Shown: positions 1-4,595 of the stretch, piece after piece
How positions within the stretch are numbered: the first letter of the stretch is position 1
How the letters are laid out: the number at the start of each line of letters is the position of its first letter
From: Deltaproteobacteria bacterium
GTDB taxonomy: Bacteria > Desulfobacterota > DSM-4660 > Desulfatiglandales > Desulfatiglandaceae
Direction of reading: 5' to 3'
Length of the DNA: 5,064 nucleotides
Assembly: GCA_019307645.1 (NCBI GenBank)
Contig: JAFDJF010000252.1
Coordinates: 1 to 5,064 of the forward strand
Notes under the pieces: model-generated
Database searches by the model: none
What the model was told of the DNA's origin: nothing
Seen by the model: only the letters and a program-made list of their open reading frames with translations
Translations under genes and position numbers: made by a program

Positions 1-290
1 GTCCCGGATATGTCTTCAGGATCATGGAATGCATGGTAAACGCCGGTGCATCTGTGGGCCTCGAACGAGAGATATCCACGCGTCTGGTTGTGCAGACATT
101 TTTAGGTGCTGCCTACCTGGCAAAGGACTCGGAACATTCCCTGGTCCGCTTGAGAGAAATGGTGACCTCACCTGGCGGCACAACAGCGGAAGGTCTGGCC
201 ACATTCAACAGAATGGGCCTGGAGGAGATGACCATTAAGGCTGTTGAGGCTGCATGCAAAAGGTCCGTTGAACTGGGAAAGGACAATTAA
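1..290 (+). CDS. proC: Pyrroline-5-carboxylate reductase, C-terminal part (5' end outside window)
   Basis: Last enzyme of proline biosynthesis: a cytosolic enzyme that reduces 1-pyrroline-5-carboxylate to L-proline with NAD(P)H. The reading frame is open from the first base (first full codon at position 3) and gives 95 residues to the TAA at 288-290. This is about the last third of a family whose members are usually 260-280 residues. The visible part is the all-helical dimerisation domain. It begins PGYVFRIMEC, matching the family's 'SGPAYVF' helix, and carries the ProC signature around visible residues 50-68 (LREMVTSPGGTTAEGLATF), followed by the usual terminal helix (VEAACKRSVELG). The N-terminal Rossmann domain lies outside the window. 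The in-frame ATG at 24 is internal and is not the start. The stop codon overlaps that of the convergent hydrolase gene. The family call is firm; operon partners upstream cannot be seen. Confidence 0.95.
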   Translation, partial: PGYVFRIMECMVNAGASVGLEREISTRLVVQTFLGAAYLAKDSEHSLVRLREMVTSPGGTTAEGLATFNRMGLEEMTIKAVEAACKRSVELGKDN

Positions 291-1108
291 ATCTCTGAAT
301 CCCTTGCAAAGGTTGAAAAGGTCTCAAAATATGCCTTGCCACCCAAAAAGTAGGTGTCATTATGCCCGGCTCTTTTTATGGGGAAAAAATATTTTGGTTG
401 GTGTGCAGCCTGAAACAGTTTTTTGCCCATGGAAAACGGTACGATTTCGTCTTTTTCGCCATGGAAAATAAGTATGGGGACAGGGATTTGAGATATTTTT
501 TCCAAGTTATTGAAATGGGCAGGAAAAAGGAATGCAAACCCCTTGAAAAGAAACATGGTTTTTGCCATCTCTTTTGTGGAAGTGAATGCGCTCTCAATGA
601 TGAGGGATCTAATTTGCCTTTTCAGTGAGAGGTCAATGGCCACTGCTGCGCCGAGCGAGCGTCCGAAGGGAACAATTTTTTCCGGCGAAATGTACTTGAC
701 ATTTGTCAGGAGGTCATAAGCGGCTTGTCCGTCCAGATATAGCCCCGCCTCAGAGGGTTTGCCCGTACTTTTCCCATATCCTCTATAGTCAAAGATAAAA
801 ACCTGGACTTTTTGTTCCAAGAGGAGCCTGACATTGTCAATCCTGTGGGACATGTTCCCTGCGTTACCGTGACAGAAAAGGATGACAGGTTCCTCTCCTT
901 TTAGAGGGAAAAACCAGCCGTGCAGCTTTTCTCCGTCCTCAGTATCAAACCATACCTCTTCGCAGTTCAATTGCCAGTCTGAAGGGACAGTGTCAAGCGA
1001 GGAATCCGGATAATAAATAAAAAAGGCCTCAACTTTTTGGTAATACAAGCAAAAGAGGCCAACACCAAAGAGGATAAGGCAAATAATGTATATTCCTCTG
1101 ATCGGCAT
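287..1108 (-). CDS. Membrane-anchored alpha/beta hydrolase (ABHD13/BEM46-like serine hydrolase)
   Basis: A 273-residue serine hydrolase of the alpha/beta-fold, 'alpha/beta hydrolase of unknown specificity' type seen in ABHD13/Bem46-like proteins. Residues 6-23 are strongly hydrophobic and read as an uncleaved N-terminal membrane anchor, so the catalytic domain probably faces the periplasm; this is inferred. Catalytic features are complete: the oxyanion-loop motif HGNAGN (80-85), the nucleophile elbow GRSLGAA with Ser151, the acid Asp220 in GEKDEIVP, and His249 in AGHND. The strand motif FIFDYRGYGKSTG (104-116) is typical of the group. The ATG start at 1108 is preceded by GGGGAG with an 8-base spacer. 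The gene lies 339 bases downstream of the unknown gene on the same strand; a mobile element has widened that gap. It ends tail-to-tail with proC. The substrate cannot be predicted; ester or acyl hydrolysis is the family's general chemistry. Confidence 0.9.
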   Translation of the reverse strand: MPIRGIYIICLILFGVGLFCLYYQKVEAFFIYYPDSSLDTVPSDWQLNCEEVWFDTEDGEKLHGWFFPLKGEEPVILFCHGNAGNMSHRIDNVRLLLEQKVQVFIFDYRGYGKSTGKPSEAGLYLDGQAAYDLLTNVKYISPEKIVPFGRSLGAAVAIDLSLKRQIRSLIIESAFTSTKEMAKTMFLFKGFAFLFPAHFNNLEKISQIPVPILIFHGEKDEIVPFSMGKKLFQAAHQPKYFFPIKRAGHNDTYFLGGKAYFETFSTFARDSEI

Positions 1109-1111
1109 GAA

Positions 1112-1122
1112 TCGTACTCCCC
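1112..1122 (-). promoter_or_regulatory. Ribosome-binding site of the alpha/beta hydrolase gene
   Basis: Read on the minus strand, GGGGAG stands 8 bases before the ATG at 1108-1106. It supports this start over internal methionines and keeps the N-terminal hydrophobic anchor in the protein. No convincing promoter could be found between this site and the mobile element; a weak AT-rich stretch just upstream is too poor to call. Confidence 0.55.
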
Positions 1123-1232
1123 ATCTTTTTAAATGGTAGTGGTGTGTGCTTTTCTGTATCTGACTGAAACGATTTTGAGATCGGGTCCGGGTTATTTTTC
1201 CGGTTCTGGAAAACAGGTGGCTGCGTTTTGCC

Positions 1233-1240
1233 CGAAAGTT
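1233..1240. repeat. Target-site duplication, left copy
   Basis: CGAAAGTT abuts the first G of the left terminal repeat and is repeated exactly at 1441-1448. The match can be extended to nine bases (CCGAAAGTT) because the last base of the element is also C. Eight is preferred because it leaves a symmetrical GTAACT...AGTTAC element. Confidence 0.75.
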
Positions 1241-1269
1241 GTAACTGTTCAGGTTGCTTAGGCTGTAGG
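1241..1269 (+). repeat. Left terminal inverted repeat of the 200-bp element
   Basis: 29 bases made of blocks GTAACT, TCAGGT and TAGGCTGTAGG, separated by GT and by TGCT. The same three blocks occur in inverted orientation at 1413-1440. Twenty-three positions match between the two ends; the mismatches are confined to the two linkers. Confidence 0.8.
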
Positions 1270-1270
1270 T

Positions 1271-1285
1271 CCCGCGGAACGCGGG
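1271..1285. repeat. Perfect GC-rich hairpin CCCGCG-GAA-CGCGGG
   Basis: A perfect 6-bp stem with a 3-base loop lying between the left terminal repeat and the stop codon of the S23 remnant. It has no following T tract on either strand, so it is not a canonical intrinsic terminator. It could mark the deletion junction, be part of the element's end structure, or damp read-through from the unknown gene. Confidence 0.6.
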
Positions 1286-1286
1286 A

Positions 1287-1379
1287 TTAGTTTCCGAACC
1301 CTGCGCTAGTTGCTCGATAGATCAGAAGCACCACTTCATCAGCCAATTCAAACGCTCTGAGTTTCGTATGCTCACGCAT
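1287..1379 (-). pseudogene. Truncated S23 / four-helix-bundle (23S rRNA intervening-sequence) protein gene
   Basis: A 30-codon reading frame inside the mobile element, too short for normal gene calling. It starts MREHTKLRAFELADEVV and continues LLIYRAT. This closely resembles the N-terminal helix of the S23 family of small four-helix-bundle proteins, known from intervening sequences in 23S rRNA genes and related to the Avd protein of diversity-generating retroelements. Complete members are about 115-130 residues and continue with a 'GLTSQMRRAA.SIP.NI.EG' region. Here the similarity ends after roughly 24 residues and a stop follows at 1289-1287, so about four fifths of the gene is missing, apparently by internal deletion. 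The start is well preserved: AGGA stands a normal distance before the ATG. The peptide cannot form the fold, so no function is expected. The family call rests on recall of the family consensus rather than a search. Confidence 0.7.
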
Positions 1380-1412
1380 GTTCTTTTCCTGCGGTACCTC
1401 ACAGCCTAAATG

Positions 1413-1440
1413 CCTACAGCCTATCTACCTGAGTAGTTAC
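1413..1440 (-). repeat. Right terminal inverted repeat of the 200-bp element
   Basis: On the minus strand this reads GTAACT-AC-TCAGGT-AGA-TAGGCTGTAGG, 28 bases, one base shorter than the left end in the second linker. Just inside it the octamer ACAGCCTA (plus strand) occurs twice, at 1401-1408 and 1416-1423, a direct repeat with a 15-base period. Confidence 0.8.
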
Positions 1441-1448
1441 CGAAAGTT
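1441..1448. repeat. Target-site duplication, right copy
   Basis: Second copy of CGAAAGTT, directly after the right terminal repeat. Its last base is also the last base of the TAA stop codon (1450-1448) of the unknown gene on the minus strand, so the insertion point is right at the end of that gene. Confidence 0.75.
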
Positions 1449-2812
1449 TATAGATCTTCTCTGTTCACTACGTTGGAAATCATCACGTTATCATGGGACT
1501 TGAGAACTTGCCTCAGGACCACGTTGGTATTTTGCTCCAACTGTCCCATGATCTCTGCCAGAACCTTAAGTCGAATGAGGCTTTTCCTTGACTTGGACCG
1601 ATAGGGTAGATTGAGAGACGGGTCTTCCAGAATACGAATCAATCCGTCGAGATGCTGGAAATCGACTCTGTCAGCATCTTTGTATAAGAGATCAGTCCAT
1701 TCTTTTTTCAGAGATTCCGACATGGTGTTATAGTTTTCAAGAATATCCTGATCCTTTCCCAGATAGAGCGATTTTTTCAGGGCATCAATGCTGAGGAGAA
1801 TCTGCCTTGTCCTTTCTTTGTCCAGTGGATTCCTTTCAAGCAAGCCCTTCCACTTTTCCTCGATTTGCATGGATATCCAGTTTTCACCACGTTCAGGAGG
1901 CGGGTAAATTTCCAAAAACCGGTTCTGTGCAGCAATCAGCGCTCTTCCCAGTTCCTTAGAGTTCTTCCCTGTGGCTGTTACTGCTTTATTTAACGTATGA
2001 ACAGCCTCATATTTCATCCCTTTTTTGTTAGAATTTCGCAGGAGAACAGCTTCCCATTGCTCTCGGAGGAACTCCAGCTCCAGTTTGATGAGCGAAAAAA
2101 TGAATCCTGATTTGGTGATGGCATTGCGGATGGAGTCCGCAAGTATATTACAGGAACGCAGTTTGTCCTCTGCCAGCTGGCGCACGGCCTCAACGGATTG
2201 CTGTCTGAACTGGTGAGAAAGGAGCTCTGTCCCGAGGACCCGGGACAACTTTTTGATTACCCTGGTCTCAGGGCTGTTTATCTGGATGGTATTTGGCCGA
2301 AAATGGATTTTTATAACGTCCACAACAATGTAATCGCTGTTTTGCCAGATAGTCTCCCCTTTGTAGTTTCCAGGATATTCAAGATAGGGTTTATCACCAA
2401 GATACAGATCCTCCTTATGTATCAGGACCGGCTCCATGTGATGGAAGTCTTCATTGGGGCTTTCAATTTGAACCCTGGCACTTCTTCTGTCATTTTCGGG
2501 ATTTTCCGCCGTCCAGCTGGTCTGTTTCTCCACGCACCATGCCATGGCTTCCAGGGGACGGCCCGATTCATCTCTGTATTCAAGCCACGGTTTGCCGGGA
2601 GGGGCATAGCGTGACCTTTCAGGTATCCCCCAGGATATGGCATTTCTTTTCTCATCAATGATTCCGGACGTGACCTGCTTTGCGATCAGTTCAGGCGGGT
2701 TGCCTATCCGGTAAACGGTCCCTTTATAGGCGTTTGGAAGACAGAACAAGATGGTCTCGATTATTTCTTTACAGGCCTGCAATAAGCCGGCTTTGTCAAT
2801 CCTTATAGCCAA
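1448..2812 (-). CDS. Conserved-looking protein of unknown function, mostly helical, 454 residues
   Basis: I do not recognise a named family. The protein is soluble: there is no signal peptide or membrane segment. In 454-residue numbering, residues 1-190 are mixed alpha/beta and could be a sensory, GAF-like module: a leading helix (DKAGLLQACKEIIETIL), then strand-rich sequence with aromatic motifs such as GKPWLEYRDESGRP and SDYIVVDVIKIHFRP. Residues 195-440 are almost entirely charged helices, including a long helical pair around 200-260 reminiscent of a dimerisation helix bundle. No ATP-binding histidine-kinase motifs follow, so it is not a complete kinase. The frame also opens further upstream, from a TTG at 2854 (468 residues). 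I prefer the TTG at 2812 because GGAGG stands 9 bases before it, whereas nothing resembling a ribosome-binding site precedes 2854. It is divergent from the PAC2 gene, and a mobile element sits directly after its stop codon. Codon pattern and length support a real gene; function is unknown. Confidence 0.8.
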   Translation of the reverse strand: MAIRIDKAGLLQACKEIIETILFCLPNAYKGTVYRIGNPPELIAKQVTSGIIDEKRNAISWGIPERSRYAPPGKPWLEYRDESGRPLEAMAWCVEKQTSWTAENPENDRRSARVQIESPNEDFHHMEPVLIHKEDLYLGDKPYLEYPGNYKGETIWQNSDYIVVDVIKIHFRPNTIQINSPETRVIKKLSRVLGTELLSHQFRQQSVEAVRQLAEDKLRSCNILADSIRNAITKSGFIFSLIKLELEFLREQWEAVLLRNSNKKGMKYEAVHTLNKAVTATGKNSKELGRALIAAQNRFLEIYPPPERGENWISMQIEEKWKGLLERNPLDKERTRQILLSIDALKKSLYLGKDQDILENYNTMSESLKKEWTDLLYKDADRVDFQHLDGLIRILEDPSLNLPYRSKSRKSLIRLKVLAEIMGQLEQNTNVVLRQVLKSHDNVMISNVVNREDL

Positions 2813-2821
2813 ACCGATTTT

Positions 2822-2826
2822 CCTCC
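2822..2826 (-). promoter_or_regulatory. Ribosome-binding site deciding the start of the unknown gene
   Basis: On the minus strand GGAGG is followed by 9 bases and then TTG (2812-2810). It lies inside the longer frame that begins with TTG at 2854, and it is the only good Shine-Dalgarno sequence in the region. This argues for the 454-residue form. Confidence 0.6.
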
Positions 2827-2861
2827 GATCATTGTCTGAATACTGAATCCACAAGATCGTT

Positions 2862-2888
2862 AAGATAATTTTTTTGGGGCTTTGTCAA
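2862..2888 (-). promoter_or_regulatory. Possible sigma-70 promoter for the unknown gene
   Basis: Minus-strand TTGACA (2888-2883), a perfect -35 hexamer, is followed after 15 bases by TATCTT (2867-2862), which matches four of six -10 positions. The spacer is shorter than the usual 17 and contains a run of seven A. A transcript would begin near 2855. That would leave a leader of about 40 bases before the TTG at 2812, but almost none before the alternative TTG at 2854. This is a prediction from pattern only. Confidence 0.35.
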
Positions 2889-2904
2889 TAAGAAATCACA
2901 TCTC

Positions 2905-2930
2905 TTGACATTCCCCCTTCAGGATGTCAA
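2905..2930. promoter_or_regulatory. Operator-like dyad TTGACAT-N12-ATGTCAA upstream of the PAC2 gene
   Basis: Two perfect 7-base arms separated by 12 bases, ending 9 bases before the PAC2 start codon. A third copy of the half-site, TGTCAA, lies at 2883-2888. The three half-sites are 22 and 20 bases apart centre to centre, about two helical turns each. The first arm also equals a consensus -35 hexamer, but no good -10 follows it at 16-18 bases. The site could bind a dimeric regulator of the divergent genes, or form an mRNA hairpin whose loop holds AGG of the potential ribosome-binding site. Confidence 0.35.
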
Positions 2931-2939
2931 ATAGGTATT

Positions 2940-3806
2940 ATGATGGAGCAGGGAATCTACATAGAGCAACTGCCTGAACAGAGGCATTCTCTTCTTATTA
3001 CGGGCTTTGACGGATGGGGAAATGCACTTGATGTTTCAAGGGCCATGGTCTCTTATTTGATCCGCAAGCTGAAGGCGAAATATTTTGCATGGATCAATCC
3101 GGAACTGTTTTACCGATATGACGAAAACAGGCCTTTGGTTAAGGTTGAAGACGGCCGTCTGAGGGGTCTTTCCCCACCCGGCGGCTCTTTCTACACAACT
3201 CTCACCGATTCGGATGAAAAGGGCATCGTTATTTTAAAGGCCAGTGAGCCAAACCTTCGATGGTTTCAGTTTGTGGATGAGATTTTTTCTCTCTGCAATA
3301 AACTGGACATCAAGACAATCATCAATGTGGGGAGCATGTATGATGATGTTCTCCATTCAGACCGGATCATTTCCGGACTCGCTTCAAACGAAGATCTTGT
3401 TGACATGCTGAAACAGAAGAACATTCTTCCGATTACCTATAGCGGCCCCGGGGGTATCCATTCGACATTGCACTCGGAGGCCCAAAAGAGAGGATTCCAA
3501 TGCATCAGTCTCTGGTGTCACTGTCCCTATTACCTTCAGGGCGCCACACATTTTGGCCTGATGTCCCAATTAGGATCATTGCTGTCATTCCTCGGTGAAT
3601 TTGAATTGGACGTAAAAGAACTTGATACGAGCTGGAAAGATATGAACAGACAAATTAAAGCTCTTATCGAAGAGAATCCCGAGCTTCACGCAATGGTGAA
3701 GGGACTTCGAAAGGCAAAGGTACGCGGTTCCTGGGTAAACATGAAGGGCAATGGAAAGGAGAACGGAAAGATTATTCAGTTAAAGGATTTCCTGGAACCA
3801 AAGTAG
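2940..3806 (+). CDS. PAC2 family protein (proteasome assembly chaperone-like, DUF75)
   Basis: A 288-residue protein of the PAC2 family, a purine-nucleoside-phosphorylase-like fold named after a eukaryotic proteasome assembly chaperone. Its role in bacteria is unsettled; an actinobacterial and archaeal link to proteasomes is suggested but no proteasome gene is visible here. Family landmarks occur in order: TGFDGWGNALDVSRAMVSYL (21-40), the INPELFYRYDENRP segment (52-65), ASEPNLRWFQF (101-111), a core strand IINVGSMYDDVLHS (127-140), YSGPGGIHSTLH (167-178), and SLWCHCPYYLQ (190-200), where the family usually has an aromatic-proline 'SLWA.VPHY' motif. The C-terminal portion is helical and ends in a basic, Gly/Lys/Asn-rich tail (256-280). 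Two adjacent ATGs (2940, 2943) could start translation; a weak AGG at 2933-2935 suits the second slightly better. It is divergent from the unknown gene and ends 29 bases from the convergent sirtuin gene. Confidence 0.88.
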   Translation: MMEQGIYIEQLPEQRHSLLITGFDGWGNALDVSRAMVSYLIRKLKAKYFAWINPELFYRYDENRPLVKVEDGRLRGLSPPGGSFYTTLTDSDEKGIVILKASEPNLRWFQFVDEIFSLCNKLDIKTIINVGSMYDDVLHSDRIISGLASNEDLVDMLKQKNILPITYSGPGGIHSTLHSEAQKRGFQCISLWCHCPYYLQGATHFGLMSQLGSLLSFLGEFELDVKELDTSWKDMNRQIKALIEENPELHAMVKGLRKAKVRGSWVNMKGNGKENGKIIQLKDFLEPK

Positions 3807-3835
3807 CCCTCGCAGATCAGACACATAATTCCAGC

Positions 3836-4579
3836 TCACCCGGTTTTTCTTTTGACTTCTTTAACAAGTGCGGGAATCATTTCCCCTGCATTACCCTGCA
3901 GAAAAACATCCGTAATCGTATCCGTTAGGTGGGTTGCTTCCTTGTTAATCTCGATGAGTTTGGCCCCGCTTTGTTTTGCTACTGATGGAATCGTATTGGC
4001 AGGGGAGACAACCGCTGAGGTCCCCACAACCATCAAGGTCTGGGCCTGTGATGCAAGTTGAAAAGACTTGTTCAAGGCGTCTTTTGGGATTGCTTCACCA
4101 AAAAAGACAGCATCGGGCTTCAGGATCTGCCCGCATCTGCATCTGGGAGGGAGTTCATCCTTTTTGTCGATACTTTTATATCTTTTTCCGCACCGCAGGC
4201 ATGTAAGTGTTGATGTATTCCCATGATATTCAATGACATTTTTTGAGCCGGCCTTCTGATGCAGATTGTCAACATTCTGCGTAATGATGTGATGGAGGTA
4301 CCCCATCCTTTCAAGGTCAGCCATACCTATATGGGCGTTGTTTGGGATTGCCCCATCCACCAGTTCGGTCATTTCCTGGGCCATTTCCCACACCTTTTCC
4401 GGGTTTGTCCTGAAAACGCTGATAGAGGCATATTCGAAGGGGTCGTATTTTGACCAAAGCCCCCCCGGGCTCCTGAAATCGGGAATTCCGGACTCAACTG
4501 AGATGCCGGCGCCAGTCAAGGCGAGCGTCAGTTTTGAGTCGATGATTATGTCCGATGCCTCTTCAATAAGGTTCCTCAT
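3836..4579 (-). CDS. Sir2-family NAD-dependent protein deacetylase (sirtuin, CobB/SrtN type)
   Basis: A 247-residue cytosolic sirtuin that removes acyl groups, chiefly acetyl, from protein lysines, consuming NAD+ and giving nicotinamide and O-acyl-ADP-ribose. All core motifs are present: TGAGISVESGIPDFRS (22-37) for NAD binding, TQNVDNLHQKAG (100-111), catalytic His119 in EYHGN, a zinc site of Cys127, Cys130, Cys147 and Cys149, KPDAVFFGE (154-162) and VVGTSAVVSPA (184-194). Length is normal. Aligning residues 59-70 by eye with E. coli CobB puts Ala67 and Met70 where the desuccinylase Tyr and Arg would be, so deacetylation rather than desuccinylation is likely. In bacteria the classic substrate is acetyl-CoA synthetase; this is not shown here. 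The ATG start has AAAGGA before it. The upstream phosphodiesterase gene ends 13 bases away, so the two are probably co-transcribed and perhaps translationally coupled. Confidence 0.95.
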   Translation of the reverse strand: MRNLIEEASDIIIDSKLTLALTGAGISVESGIPDFRSPGGLWSKYDPFEYASISVFRTNPEKVWEMAQEMTELVDGAIPNNAHIGMADLERMGYLHHIITQNVDNLHQKAGSKNVIEYHGNTSTLTCLRCGKRYKSIDKKDELPPRCRCGQILKPDAVFFGEAIPKDALNKSFQLASQAQTLMVVGTSAVVSPANTIPSVAKQSGAKLIEINKEATHLTDTITDVFLQGNAGEMIPALVKEVKRKTG

Positions 4580-4583
4580 CCTG

Positions 4584-4595
4584 AGTTTCCTTTCA
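4584..4595 (-). promoter_or_regulatory. Ribosome-binding site of the sirtuin gene, abutting the upstream stop codon
   Basis: On the minus strand the phosphodiesterase stop TGA (4595-4593) is followed at once by AAAGGA and then, a few bases on, by the sirtuin ATG (4579-4577). Ribosomes ending the first gene would uncover this site, which favours coupled translation. Confidence 0.55.

Larger units (their letters stand above)
1241..1440. mobile_element. 200-bp MITE-like element with GTAA ends and 8-bp target duplication
   Basis: A short non-autonomous element inserted between the unknown gene and the hydrolase gene. Three things define it. The ends form imperfect inverted repeats of 29 and 28 bases, both starting GTAACT and both ending TAGGCTGTAGG on the inside. 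The element is flanked by identical CGAAAGTT octamers (1233-1240 and 1441-1448). The interior holds a broken S23-family gene start on the minus strand and a GC-rich hairpin. No transposase is encoded, so any movement must have relied on an enzyme acting in trans. IS66-family elements are known for GTAA termini and 8-bp duplications, so an IS66-type transposase is the best guess; this is inference. Removing the element and one octamer leaves 131 bases between the flanking genes. The insertion falls exactly at the stop codon of the unknown gene but leaves it intact. Confidence 0.75.

Noticed and set aside
24..290. proC fragment as a complete small gene from the ATG at 24
   Set aside because: The codons before it (PGYVFRI) match the conserved ProC helix, so this Met is internal and the gene is cut by the window edge.
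1271..1285. GC-rich hairpin as an intrinsic terminator for the unknown gene
   Set aside because: No T tract follows the stem on either strand, and the hairpin belongs to the inserted element.
2198..2614. 138-residue plus-strand reading frame opposite the unknown gene
   Set aside because: It lies wholly antisense to a longer frame with a good ribosome-binding site, has no family resemblance, and its composition is what the reverse complement of a coding strand yields.
1448..2854. Unknown protein as a histidine kinase
   Set aside because: Only a loose resemblance to a dimerisation helix pair; the N, G1 and G2 boxes of the ATP-binding domain are absent.
2905..2934. Sigma-70 promoter for the PAC2 gene using TTGACA at 2905
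   Set aside because: At 16-18 bases only TCAAAT, CAAATA or AAATAG is found, all poor -10 hexamers, and the transcript would start at the ATG itself.
3807..3835. Bidirectional terminator between the PAC2 and sirtuin genes
   Set aside because: The 29-base gap contains no stem-loop with a T tract on either strand.
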